A DNA stretch of 64,000 bases from positions 1,612,001 through 1,676,000 of the forward strand of contig NZ_CP081964.1 of the NCBI RefSeq assembly GCF_019844075.1. The letters are read 5' to 3'. Below, piece by piece: positions 34,875-42,941 of this stretch. Under the pieces are notes generated by a model. It did no database searches. It saw only the letters and a list, made by a program, of their open reading frames with translations, and had not been told where the DNA came from. Both the position numbers and the translations under genes were made by a program. This stretch comes from Curtobacterium sp. TC1 (GTDB lineage Bacteria > Actinomycetota > Actinomycetes > Actinomycetales > Microbacteriaceae). Position 1 is the first letter of the stretch, and the number at the start of each line of letters is the position of its first letter.

Positions 34875-36173
34875 TCAGAGGGTGGCCAGCCAGCCCTCGG
34901 CGGCGCTCGCCCAGTTGGCGTAGGCCTTCGGGTAGGCGGAGAGCTGCACGGCCTGGGCGGCGTCGGTGATGCTCATCGACGACCACCCGGGCACGTCGAG
35001 CAGCCCGCGGGTCTTGCCCGCGTTCGGGTTGTTCCGCCCGCCGAAGAACAGCTTCGTCGCGTACGCCGGGTCCTGCAGCTTCGCCGCACTGCCCCAGCCC
35101 TGGCTCGGCCGCTGCTGGAACAGCCCGACCGAGTCGCGATCACCGTGGGGCAGGTTGCGCAGGCTCGACTCCTGCATCGCCGCGGCCAACGCCACCACGA
35201 TGCCGCGGTCGGACACCCCGAGAGAGCGACCGACGGCGACGATGGTGGCCGCGTTCTGGCGCTGCTCGGCACTCAGTCCGACGGCGGCGCTCACCGCGGC
35301 ACGCGACGGCGCGGCGGCAGTCACCGCGGCGGAGCTCGACGACGGGATGACGAGGGTCTTGCCCGCGTAGATCGTGCTCGTGTAGGTCAGGCCGTTCGCC
35401 GACAACAGCGCGGCGACGGAGACGTGGTGGGACGCGGCGATCGAGCCGATCGTGTCGCCCGAGGAGATCTTCACACTCGACTTCGACGAACCCGACGAAC
35501 CCGACGACGCGGCGGCCGTCGACACCGAGCCGCCACCGGACGAGCCGTGCGGCACCCGGAGGGTCTGGCCGGGGTAGATCACGCTGCGCTGCGAGAGCTT
35601 GTTCGCACTGAGGAGCGCCGTCGTCGACACGCCGACCCGCGACGCGATGCCGGACACGGTGTCGCCCGACTTGACGTGGTAGCTCGAGGTGCTGGACCCC
35701 GACCCGGACGTCGATCCGGCGCTCGTGGTCGTGCGCGCCGTCGTCACCGCGGGCGTCGACGCCAGGTGCAGCGTCTGCCCGGGGTGGATGATCGTGTTCC
35801 AGCCGAGGCCGTTGCGCACCAGGACCTCCTGCGCCGACAGGCCGAAGCGGGCGGCGATGCCCGAGACCGTGTCGCCCTGACGGACCGTGTAGGTCGTGGG
35901 GGTCGCTGCCCTCGTCGTCGCGGCGACCGTCCTGACGGTGGTCTGCGCGGGACGTGCGACCGCGGTACCGAAGACCGGGCGGTTGCCGACGTTGCGGTCC
36001 TGGTCGACGTGGCGCTTGTGGTTCGCGTCCGCGTCGTCGTGTCGGGGTTCGGCGTGGGCGACCGGGCCGGTCAGACCGGCGGTCACCGCGATCGTGCCCG
36101 CGAGGACGATGGGCATGGTCGCGAACCGGGCGGATCGTGCGCGTCGGGCGGCTTCGTCTGCGGCGTTGTCCAC
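34875..36173 (-). CDS. Secreted LysM protein with C-terminal lysozyme-like region
   Basis: 432 residues from GTG 36173 (AGGAG upstream). A basic N-terminus and a hydrophobic segment ending in VAHAE form a signal peptide (about 42 residues). Three LysM modules follow, each starting near (V/I)xxGDT(V/I)xxIA, at about 94-138, 165-210 and 235-280, separated by Ser/Thr/Gly linkers. The last about 120 residues (TIVAVGRSLG, VVALAAAMQESSLRNLPHGDRDSVGLFQQRPSQGWG) look like a lysozyme-like/transglycosylase-type domain of the kind found in actinobacterial cell-wall proteins. It probably binds and may cut peptidoglycan outside the cell. It sits between pknL and the Rv2175c-type gene, adjacent in M. tuberculosis. 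Confidence 0.85.
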   Translation of the reverse strand: MDNAADEAARRARSARFATMPIVLAGTIAVTAGLTGPVAHAEPRHDDADANHKRHVDQDRNVGNRPVFGTAVARPAQTTVRTVAATTRAATPTTYTVRQGDTVSGIAARFGLSAQEVLVRNGLGWNTIIHPGQTLHLASTPAVTTARTTTSAGSTSGSGSSTSSYHVKSGDTVSGIASRVGVSTTALLSANKLSQRSVIYPGQTLRVPHGSSGGGSVSTAAASSGSSGSSKSSVKISSGDTIGSIAASHHVSVAALLSANGLTYTSTIYAGKTLVIPSSSSAAVTAAAPSRAAVSAAVGLSAEQRQNAATIVAVGRSLGVSDRGIVVALAAAMQESSLRNLPHGDRDSVGLFQQRPSQGWGSAAKLQDPAYATKLFFGGRNNPNAGKTRGLLDVPGWSSMSITDAAQAVQLSAYPKAYANWASAAEGWLATL

Positions 36174-36198
36174 GGTTTCTCCTGATCTCGACTGTCCC

Positions 36199-36218
36199 GT
36201 GCGCGTGCATGCGCGCAC
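36199..36218. other. Hairpin in the leader of the LysM gene
   Basis: GTGCGCG (36199-36205) pairs with CGCGCAC (36212-36218) around a TGCATG loop, 26 nt upstream of the GTG at 36173. It may affect expression of the hydrolase. Confidence 0.4.
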
Positions 36219-36283
36219 TCACAGGTGGCACAACGCTGGCATGGTGTGATTCCCAAGTCAACCAGAGAGCCGGATGTGGTGCG

Positions 36284-36301
36284 TGTGACGAATGTGACGA
36301 A
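36284..36301. repeat. TGTGACGAA tandem duplicate in a divergent promoter gap
   Basis: TGTGACGAA occurs twice head to tail (36284-36292, 36293-36301) in the gap between the LysM gene (-) and the Rv2175c-type gene (+). Confidence 0.6.
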
Positions 36302-36344
36302 CGAGGCGTACTCACTCGGTGCCCCGCTCTGGCACCATGGGCGT

Positions 36345-36701
36345 GTGAGTGCTGCACCCGTCGACGACCTGACCCTCTCCGAGCGCTGGCTGACCGTCCC
36401 CGAGCTGGTGGACCTGTTCAGCACCAGCCCCGGTCGGATTCACCGCCTGTTCGAGGAGCGGACCCTGCTGGCGGCTCGCGTCGGTGGCGTCCTGCGCGTG
36501 CCGAGCGAGTTCATCGAGGACCGCGAACCCCTGCCCGAGCTGCGTGGCACCCTCACCGTGCTCGGCGACAACGGCTTCACCGACGACGAGGCTGTGCGCT
36601 GGATGCTCACCGTCGACGACTCGATGGGCGTCTCGCCCATCGCGGCGCTGCGCGCCGGTCGCAAGGCCGAGGTGCGTCGCGTGGCGCAGTCGCTGCTCTA
36701 G
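36345..36701 (+). CDS. Rv2175c-type DNA-binding protein
   Basis: 118 residues from GTG 36345. LSERWLTVPELVDLFSTSPGRIHRLFEERTLLAARVGGVLRVPSEF, written here in family order, is the winged helix-turn-helix; the C-terminal half (LPELRGTLTVLGDNGFTDDEAVRWML, then SPIAALRAGRKAEVRRVAQ) is the Rv2175c signature. In M. tuberculosis this protein is a substrate of PknL, which lowers its DNA binding. A Thr/Ser-containing N-terminus is present (SAAPVDDLTLSE). The frame open from 36225 lacks a start signal; CACCAT lies 6 nt before 36345. Confidence 0.88.
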   Translation: MSAAPVDDLTLSERWLTVPELVDLFSTSPGRIHRLFEERTLLAARVGGVLRVPSEFIEDREPLPELRGTLTVLGDNGFTDDEAVRWMLTVDDSMGVSPIAALRAGRKAEVRRVAQSLL

Positions 36702-36715
36702 ACGCGTTCCGGTTG

Positions 36716-36755
36716 GACGGGAGGCCCGTGGCGGTGTCGCCACGGGCCTCCCGTC
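36716..36755. terminator. 18-bp perfect hairpin between convergent genes
   Basis: The arm starting GACGGGAGGCCCGTGG (36716-36733) and its exact inverse (36738-36755) enclose a GTGT loop. It is 14 nt after the Rv2175c-type stop and 16 nt from the stop of the convergent prenyl synthase gene. It shares the ACGGGAGGC arm with the palindrome at 32565. Confidence 0.78.
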
Positions 36756-36771
36756 TGTCCTGGTGTCGCCT

Positions 36772-37890
36772 CTAGGACGACCGGCGGCTGACCGTGTCGG
36801 CCAGCGACGCGAGCTGCTCGCGTGCCGACGGCGTCAGCGGCGACGCGTCGAGCGCCGCCTTCGCGCGCTGCACGTGCCGGTCGATGGAACGCTCGACGGC
36901 GGCGACCGCACCGGACTCGGTGAGGGTGGCGCGGAGCATCTGCACCTGCTCCTCGTCGAGGTCCGGGTCGCCGAGGAGCTCGTCCAGCAGCTGCCGCGGG
37001 CCGCTCGCCAGTGCCTTGCGCGCCGAGGCGATGAGCACGGTGCGCTTGCCCTCGCGCAGGTCGTCGCCCGCGGGCTTGCCGGTGACCTCGGGGTCGCCGA
37101 ACACGCCGAGCATGTCGTCGCGCAGCTGGTAGGCGACGCCGAGGGGGAGCCCGAAGGCGCGGAGCCCCTCGAGCTGCGACCCGCTCGCGCCGGCCACCAG
37201 AGCGCCGATGACGAGCGGTGCCTCGATCGAGTACTTCGCCGACTTGAAGACGATGACGCGCTGGGCGCGGAGCAGGTGCTCGGACTCGTCGATGACGGGC
37301 CAGGCTGTTTCTTCGTGCACGTCGAGGTACTGGCCCGCGGTGACGTCGAGGCGCATGGCGTGGAACTCCTGGCGCACGATGCGGCCGCGCACCGGGTCGA
37401 GGAGTGCGAGGCCCTCGTCGAACACCGAGTCGCTGAGGGAGAGCAGCAGGTCGCCGAGCAACAGTGCCGAGTTCGTGCCGTACTGTCCGCGGTCGCCGAC
37501 GAAACCGGACTCCTGGTGGAGCGACTCGAAGCGGCGGTGCGCTGCGGGACGCCCGCGACGGGTGTCCGAGCGGTCCATGATGTCGTCGTGCACGAGGGCC
37601 GCGGCGTGGAAGACCTCGAGCGCCGCGGCGACCGTGACGATCGCCTCGGCCGTGGTCTGGCGGGAACCCTCGGCGAGCGGGTCGAACGAGCCCGAACGGC
37701 CCGCCACCGACTGCCATCCCCAGTAGCAGAACAGCGCCCGGAAGCGCTTGCCGCCGGACAGCAGATCACGGGCGTACAGGTCGAACGGGGCGAGATCGGG
37801 GCTGATCGCGAGGAGCCGCTCACGCTGCTCGTCGAGTGCCCGGTCGATACGCGCCGATACGAGGTCCACTAATCGCGTACTCTCAGCCAC
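36772..37890 (-). CDS. Trans-polyprenyl diphosphate synthase
   Basis: 372 residues from GTG 37890. LSGGKRFRALFCYWG, the first Asp-rich motif HDDIMDRSDTRRG, and the second YQLRDDMLGVFGD define the family; GKPAGDDLREGKRTVLI follows. Such enzymes build C20 or longer isoprenyl chains for menaquinone, carotenoids or undecaprenyl carriers. Chain length is not certain; the M. tuberculosis gene in this place (Rv2173, idsA2) is annotated as a geranylgeranyl-type synthase. TAGGGT lies 7 nt before GTG 37890, supporting that start and a leaderless mRNA. Confidence 0.92.
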   Translation of the reverse strand: MAESTRLVDLVSARIDRALDEQRERLLAISPDLAPFDLYARDLLSGGKRFRALFCYWGWQSVAGRSGSFDPLAEGSRQTTAEAIVTVAAALEVFHAAALVHDDIMDRSDTRRGRPAAHRRFESLHQESGFVGDRGQYGTNSALLLGDLLLSLSDSVFDEGLALLDPVRGRIVRQEFHAMRLDVTAGQYLDVHEETAWPVIDESEHLLRAQRVIVFKSAKYSIEAPLVIGALVAGASGSQLEGLRAFGLPLGVAYQLRDDMLGVFGDPEVTGKPAGDDLREGKRTVLIASARKALASGPRQLLDELLGDPDLDEEQVQMLRATLTESGAVAAVERSIDRHVQRAKAALDASPLTPSAREQLASLADTVSRRSS

Positions 37891-37897
37891 AGTCCCT

Positions 37898-37903
37898 ACC
37901 CTA
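37898..37903 (-). promoter_or_regulatory. Leaderless -10 element TAGGGT
   Basis: On the minus strand TAGGGT ends 7 nt before the GTG at 37890. Confidence 0.5.
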
Positions 37904-38000
37904 GTGGAGCGGTTGGGACATAGAATCGGTCCATTCAACCGAGTGTTTTCCAGCCCGGTTGTTCAACCCCGCGTCGATCCCAGGAACAGAGGGAACCCAG

Positions 38001-38396
38001 ATGCCGCTCTCGGAACAGGAGCAGCGCCTTCTCGAAGAGATGGAGCGCAGCCTCTACCAGAACGATTCCGATTTCGTGGCGCGTGTCACACGTCGACAGG
38101 GTCGTCCGACGTACACGGCCATCACGCTCGGTGTGCTCGGTGCACTCGCCGGCGTCGCGATCGTCATCGTCGGTCTCGTGATCAAGGCCCCGCTGCTCGG
38201 CATCCTCGGCTTCGTCGTGATGCTCGCCGGTGTCCTCTTCGCCTTGCGCCCGGGCATGCGTGCCCCGAAGGCGAAGCCCGCCCGACCGGGTGCTCCTGCG
38301 TCCGGTGGATCGGCTCGTCCGGCCAGCGGTGGCGGTGGGTCCTTCATGGACCGGATGAACGACCGCTGGGACAAGCGGAACGACCAGGGGCAGTAA
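38001..38396 (+). CDS. DUF3040 membrane protein
   Basis: 131 residues from ATG 38001 (AGAGGGAA upstream). The N-terminus MPLSEQEQRLLEEMERSL is the DUF3040 signature, followed by two membrane helices in a hairpin (about residues 40-85) and a Gly/Ala/Pro-rich tail ending in basic and acidic residues. The function is unknown. M. tuberculosis Rv2169c, near mraZ, is the counterpart by position. It lies just upstream of the division cluster but a 480-bp gap separates them. Confidence 0.9.
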   Translation: MPLSEQEQRLLEEMERSLYQNDSDFVARVTRRQGRPTYTAITLGVLGALAGVAIVIVGLVIKAPLLGILGFVVMLAGVLFALRPGMRAPKAKPARPGAPASGGSARPASGGGGSFMDRMNDRWDKRNDQGQ

Positions 38397-38487
38397 CAGC
38401 CCTCCACACTCCTCCCTCGTGACGGGGTCGGCCTTCGGGTCGGCCCCGTTTTCGCGTTCGCGGGTGCGAGCGCGGGCGAGCGTCGTC

Positions 38488-38577
38488 GAGGTTCCGAAAT
38501 CTCGGGATCTCGCGCGCCCTGGCGTCCGTTCGTAGAACCTCGGCGACTCGCGCACGGCATGTCGTGGAACCTCGGCG
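38488..38577. repeat. Interspersed repeat, family A, copy 3
   Basis: GAGGTTCCGAAATCTCG at 38488-38504, the word GTAGAACCTCGGCGA near 38532, and GGCATGTCGTGGAACCTCGG at 38556-38575. Start and end words are identical or nearly so to copy 4 at 59336; the interior differs. Confidence 0.87.
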
Positions 38578-38823
38578 CGGTGCCGGCGCCGTGGTGTGAG
38601 CAGCCGGGCACCCCGCGCCACATCGAGCCGTGCTCCGCCGCGCCGCCGTGACGCTCCACCGGCTGCGAAAGTCCTCCACTTTCCTCCACGCACTCCGCTC
38701 CGGCCCGGATCCGCGCCATGACAGGCATCCGCGGCGATGGCTCAGCCGCGACCGGCGCCTAAACGGCCCCAGAAGGGGTGCCACGGGGCGAAAAGGGAGC
38801 GGATTCCTGCGCATGGGGAGGGG

Positions 38824-38860
38824 AGTGGAGTAAAGTGGGGCCTGCAACGGTCCGGTGGAG
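38824..38860 (+). promoter_or_regulatory. mraZ promoter with MraZ-box-like repeats
   Basis: TAAAGT (38831-38836) is a good -10. Around it are direct repeats AGTGGAG (38824-38830), AGTGGGG (38834-38840) and GGTGGAG (38854-38860). MraZ proteins bind short direct GTGG(G/A)-type repeats upstream of their own gene, so autoregulation is likely. The -35 region is weak. Confidence 0.6.
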
Positions 38861-38877
38861 CGGAGGGGAGGCCCGAC

Positions 38878-39309
38878 GTGCTGCTCGGTACTCATGCCCC
38901 GAAGCTCGACGAGAAGGGTCGCGTGATCCTCCCCGCCAAGTTCCGGGACGAACTGTCCGGGGGGCTCGTGATGACCCGCGGCCAGGAACGCTGCGTCGTG
39001 GTCTTCAGCGCCCGGACGTTCGAGGAACTCCACGAGCGCATCCGGACCGCACCGATGACGTCGAAGCGCACCAGGGACTACATGCGCCTGTTCCTCTCGG
39101 GGGCCAGCGCCGAGCAGCCCGACAAGCAGAACCGCGTGACGATCCCGCAGAACCTCCGTGAGTACGCGGGGCTCGAGCGGGACCTGACGGTCATCGGCAG
39201 CGGTGACCGTGCCGAGATCTGGTCGACCACCGCGTGGGAGGCCTACTACGCCGAAGCCGAAGAGGCGTTCGCCGACAACGACGAGGAGGTGATCCCGGGG
39301 ATCTTCTGA
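38878..39309 (+). CDS. mraZ: Transcriptional regulator MraZ
   Basis: 143 residues, the normal MraZ length, from GTG 38878 with AGGGGAGG upstream. Two SpoVT/AbrB-like halves are visible: [21 protein letters not shown] and [21 protein letters not shown], each with the conserved D-x-x-x-R motif. It is the first gene of the division and wall cluster and probably represses its own operon. Confidence 0.96.
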   Translation: MLLGTHAPKLDEKGRVILPAKFRDELSGGLVMTRGQERCVVVFSARTFEELHERIRTAPMTSKRTRDYMRLFLSGASAEQPDKQNRVTIPQNLREYAGLERDLTVIGSGDRAEIWSTTAWEAYYAEAEEAFADNDEEVIPGIF

Positions 39310-39339
39310 TCCGTGGATCGGGACTCCCAGCCGTGAAGC

Positions 39340-39365
39340 CCTGACATCACTTCCCCGATGTCAGG
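39340..39365 (+). other. Hairpin between mraZ and rsmH
   Basis: CCTGACATC (39340-39348) and GATGTCAGG (39357-39365) form a perfect 9-bp stem with an 8-nt loop in the 106-nt gap. It may attenuate or process the mRNA, setting rsmH-and-downstream levels apart from mraZ. Confidence 0.55.
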
Positions 39366-39415
39366 TCGCATGGATGGGGATCCGGACCCGCGGCCCAGGA
39401 GACGAGGGGCTGCAC

Positions 39416-40381
39416 ATGGCCGACAACGACAACGGGACACCACGCTTCCCGCACACGCCGGTGATGCTCGAGCGCATCGTCGACCTGTTCACGCCGACGC
39501 TCGACGGACCGGGCAAGGTCGTCGTCGACGCCACGCTCGGCATGGGCGGTCACTCCGAGGGGCTGCTCGAACGGTTCCCGGAGCTGACGCTGATCGGTCT
39601 CGACCGCGACACCGATGCCCTCGGCATCGCGGGGGAGCGGCTCGCCCGCTTCGGCGACCGCGTCCGTCTGGTGCACACCGTGTACGACGGCATCGTCGAC
39701 GCCATCGAGGGCGAGGGCTTCCGTCAGGTCGACGGCGTGCTGTTCGACCTCGGTGTCAGCTCGCTGCAGCTCGACCGGGCCGAGCGCGGCTTCGCCTACA
39801 GTCAGGACGCCCCGCTCGACATGCGGATGGACCGGACCGAGGGGCAGACGGCCGCCGACGTCCTGGCCACCTACGACGAGGGCGAGCTGCGCCGCATCTT
39901 CCAGCGCTACGGCGAGGAGAAGCTCGCCGGCCGGTACGCCCGCGCCATCGTCGAGCGCCGAGCGAGCGCACCGTTCACGATGTCCGGCGACCTCGTCCAG
40001 GTGCTCCACGACGCGACCCCGGTCGCGATCCAGCGCCAGGGCCACCCGGCGAAGCGCGTGTTCCAGGCGCTGCGCATCGAGGTCAACGCCGAGCTCAGCG
40101 TCCTCGAGCGCGCGATCCCGGCGGCACTCGACGCCATCGCGGTCGGTGGCCGGATCGTCGTCGAGTCGTACCAGTCGCTCGAGGACCGCATCGTCAAGCG
40201 GGCACTCGTGGAGCGCACGAAGTCGAGCGCCCCCGCCGGGCTGCCCGTCGAGCTCCCCGAGCACGCCCCCACCTTCTCCCTGATCGTCAAGGGCGCCGAG
40301 CTGGCCGACGAGGCCGAGCGCGCTGCCAACCCCCGAGCAACACCCGTGCGCCTGCGCGCGGCCGAGCGGATCCGGAAGTGA
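39416..40381 (+). CDS. rsmH: 16S rRNA (cytosine-N4) methyltransferase
   Basis: 321 residues from ATG 39416 (GAGGGG upstream). It methylates C1402 of 16S r[18 protein letters not shown], the SAM-binding [28 protein letters not shown] and [18 protein letters not shown] are the family blocks in order. The preceding in-frame ATG at 39374 lacks a ribosome site. ftsL-like follows after 1 nt. Confidence 0.96.
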   Translation: MADNDNGTPRFPHTPVMLERIVDLFTPTLDGPGKVVVDATLGMGGHSEGLLERFPELTLIGLDRDTDALGIAGERLARFGDRVRLVHTVYDGIVDAIEGEGFRQVDGVLFDLGVSSLQLDRAERGFAYSQDAPLDMRMDRTEGQTAADVLATYDEGELRRIFQRYGEEKLAGRYARAIVERRASAPFTMSGDLVQVLHDATPVAIQRQGHPAKRVFQALRIEVNAELSVLERAIPAALDAIAVGGRIVVESYQSLEDRIVKRALVERTKSSAPAGLPVELPEHAPTFSLIVKGAELADEAERAANPRATPVRLRAAERIRK

Positions 40382-40382
40382 C

Positions 40383-41108
40383 ATGAGCACGAACCTCGCA
40401 CTCGTCGACCCCGCCGTCGTCCCGTCCCGCGCCCCGCGCCCGGACCGACAGAGCCGGCCGGAGCTCGTCGAGGTCACCCCGACCGCGGCGCAGCGTCGTG
40501 CACGGCCCCGCATCGGCTACGCCGTCACGGCGGTCGTCGCGCTCGGCATCCTGCTGCTCGCCCAGCTCGGCATCAGCATGGTGCTCAGCCAGGGGGCCTA
40601 CACGCTGAGCGCCCTCGGCACCGAGCAGACGAACCTCTCCCGCACGCAGCAGTCGCTCTCCGAGGAACTCCGCGTGCTCGACTCGCCGCAGAACCTGGCC
40701 CGCAACGCGCAGTCGCTCGGGATGATCGCGAACTCCACGCCGGTGTACCTCGACCCCAAGACGGGCCGGGTGTACGGCACGCCGACGCCCGCGGTCGCCG
40801 ACCCGGCCACGGCGAGCACGGAGAACCAGGTGCCGAACTCGCTGCTGAACGACGTCCCCCTCGCCGCGAAGCAGGGCGACACGTCGACGAGCAAGGAGAC
40901 GGGCTCGACCACCGGCAGCGCGAGCACCACCGGCACCGCCGGCAGCGCCGACGCCAAGGCCGATGACGCCGCCGACAGCGCGACGAGCAGCACGGCCGGC
41001 AGCGCCGCGTCTGAGAAGACGAGCGGCGCCAGCGCGTCGGACGGGGGTTCCTCGAAGTCCTCCGTAGAGTCCGACGCGAACCAGCTCCAGGCGCCCTCCA
41101 CCCGGTGA
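40383..41108 (+). CDS. ftsL: FtsL-like septum-formation protein
   Basis: 241 residues. A cytoplasmic stretch of about 43 residues, one membrane helix (about 44-66), then a coiled-coil-prone LSALGTEQTNLSRTQQSLSEELRVLDSPQNLARNAQSLGM segment, here described in parts, of the FtsL/DivIC type. The last about 100 residues are Ala/Ser/Thr/Gly-rich and disordered, longer than in most FtsL proteins. It is placed between rsmH and ftsI, as FtsL always is; sequence similarity in this family is low, so context carries the call. Confidence 0.85.
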   Translation: MSTNLALVDPAVVPSRAPRPDRQSRPELVEVTPTAAQRRARPRIGYAVTAVVALGILLLAQLGISMVLSQGAYTLSALGTEQTNLSRTQQSLSEELRVLDSPQNLARNAQSLGMIANSTPVYLDPKTGRVYGTPTPAVADPATASTENQVPNSLLNDVPLAAKQGDTSTSKETGSTTGSASTTGTAGSADAKADDAADSATSSTAGSAASEKTSGASASDGGSSKSSVESDANQLQAPSTR

Positions 41109-41157
41109 CCTGCGGGTCTGCACCACCCTCTGCACCATCCGGGAAGGACCGCACCGC

Positions 41158-42927
41158 GTGACGAAGACGATCCGCAACCGCCGACTGCGATACAGCATCG
41201 TGATGATCGCCGTGATCGCCCTGGTGGGCGTCTTCGTGGTCCGTCTCGTCGACATCCAGGTCGTGCAGGCCTCGGCCCTCAACGAGCAGTCCACCCAGAA
41301 GCGCAGCATCCCGGTGACCATCTACGGCACTCGCGGCTCGATCGTGGACCGCAACGGGACCGAACTCGCCGACAGCGTCACCCGGTACAACATCACCACC
41401 GCCCCGCGCCTCGTCAAGAAGTTCACGGGCAAGCTCGGTGGGACACGGGTCAAGGACATCAGCGTGTCGACGGCGCTCACCGCCCTGGCGAAGGCCTCCG
41501 GCGGCGACGTCGCGACCATGCGGAAGAACATCGCCGCGAACCCGAAGTCGGACTTCGCCTACCTGGTCAAGGGCCTCGACGTGAAGCACTACGAGGCCGT
41601 GACCGACCTCGGCATCCCGTGGATCTACAAGGAGCAGCAGGCGTCGCGGGTCTACCCGACGGGCGCGACCACGGGCAACGTGACCGGCTTCATGGGCACC
41701 GACGGCGCGCAGGCCGGCCTGGAGTACGCGTACAACAAGTGCCTGGCCGGCACGAACGGCTCGGAGACGTACGAGCGCGGTGAGGACGGCGTCCAGCTCC
41801 CGGGCAGCACCGTGACGAAGAAACAGGCCAAGGACGGCGGCACGCTCGTCACCACGATCGACAGCGACCTGCAGTACATGGCGTTGCAGACCATCGCGTC
41901 CGCCGCGAAGACCCTGCAGGCGGAGTCCGCGACGGCCACGGTCACGAGCGTGAAGACGGGTGAGCTGCTCGCGGTCGCCGACTACCCGACGGTGGACCCG
42001 AACGACGTGGACGCCACCACCGACAAGGGGGCGTTCGGTTCCCGGGCACTCACGGCGAGCTACGAGCCCGGATCGACGATCAAGGCCGCCATCGCCGCTG
42101 CCCTGATCGACCAGGGCAAGTCGAGTCCGACCGACCAGGCAGTCGTGCCCTACTCCCGCACGTTCCCCTGGGGCGGCCGCATCCAGGACTCGGAGTTCCA
42201 CCAGACCGAGAACCTGACCCTGACCGGCATCCTGCAGAACTCGTCGAACGTCGGCATCACCGAGCTCGGCGAGCGGCTGACGGCCCAGCAGCGCTACGAC
42301 TACATGAAGAAGTTCGGCCTGTTCGAGCCGGAGAGCGCGATCGACTACCCGGGCCAGCCGTCGATGGACTACGGCTCGAGCCCGAACTGGGACCAGCAGA
42401 CGAACATCAACTCGATGTTCGGCCAGGGCATCTCGACGACCGCGGTCCAGGTCGCCAGCGTGTTCCAGACCATCGCGAACGACGGTGTCCGGATCCCGCT
42501 GCACTTCGTCAAGGGGTGCACCACCTCGGACGGCACGACCATCGACGCGCCCGACGTGCAGAAGCAGCGCGTCGTGTCCGCCGACGCCGCGACGCAGGTC
42601 ACCGACATGCTCCAGAGCGTGGTCACGGGCGGCACGCTCGTGGGCATGAAGCCGATCTCGGGCTACAACATCGCTGCGAAGACCGGTACGGCCGAGGTGG
42701 CCGAGGGCTCGAAGGGCTACGGCGGTCAGCGCATCACCTCGGTGGCCGGAATGGCACCCGCCGAAGACCCCCAGTATGTTGTCACGGTGACGTTCACGAA
42801 GCCGCAGACCAACAAGTGGTCGAGCGGAGCGGCTCCGGCGTTCCGCACTCTCATGTCCCAGGTGCTCGAGAAGTACCGAGTAGCCCCCTCCGCGTCCGAG
42901 GCGAAGCTCTACCCGTCCACGTGGTGA
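41158..42927 (+). CDS. ftsI: Peptidoglycan transpeptidase FtsI/PbpB (class B PBP)
   Basis: 589 residues from GTG 41158. Short cytoplasmic tail, one membrane helix (about 12-32), a PBP dimer domain, then the transpeptidase with catalytic Ser306 in GSTIK, the SSN triad at 362-364 and KTG at 508-510. It crosslinks septal peptidoglycan and works with FtsW. There is no PASTA domain, unlike some actinobacterial PBPs. GGAAGG precedes the start at about 10 nt. Confidence 0.96.
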   Translation: MTKTIRNRRLRYSIVMIAVIALVGVFVVRLVDIQVVQASALNEQSTQKRSIPVTIYGTRGSIVDRNGTELADSVTRYNITTAPRLVKKFTGKLGGTRVKDISVSTALTALAKASGGDVATMRKNIAANPKSDFAYLVKGLDVKHYEAVTDLGIPWIYKEQQASRVYPTGATTGNVTGFMGTDGAQAGLEYAYNKCLAGTNGSETYERGEDGVQLPGSTVTKKQAKDGGTLVTTIDSDLQYMALQTIASAAKTLQAESATATVTSVKTGELLAVADYPTVDPNDVDATTDKGAFGSRALTASYEPGSTIKAAIAAALIDQGKSSPTDQAVVPYSRTFPWGGRIQDSEFHQTENLTLTGILQNSSNVGITELGERLTAQQRYDYMKKFGLFEPESAIDYPGQPSMDYGSSPNWDQQTNINSMFGQGISTTAVQVASVFQTIANDGVRIPLHFVKGCTTSDGTTIDAPDVQKQRVVSADAATQVTDMLQSVVTGGTLVGMKPISGYNIAAKTGTAEVAEGSKGYGGQRITSVAGMAPAEDPQYVVTVTFTKPQTNKWSSGAAPAFRTLMSQVLEKYRVAPSASEAKLYPSTW

Positions 42928-42941
42928 GGAAGAAGGAATAC

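Larger units (their letters stand above)
38397..38877. other. 481-bp gap upstream of mraZ
   Basis: It contains a family A repeat (38488-38577), a GC-rich stretch in which I see nothing, and from about 38800 the mraZ promoter and operator region. No gene is called. Confidence 0.8.

Noticed and set aside
36174..36344. Cyclic di-AMP (ydaO) riboswitch upstream of the LysM gene
   Set aside because: Expected because such switches often precede wall hydrolases in actinobacteria, but none of the conserved blocks was found.
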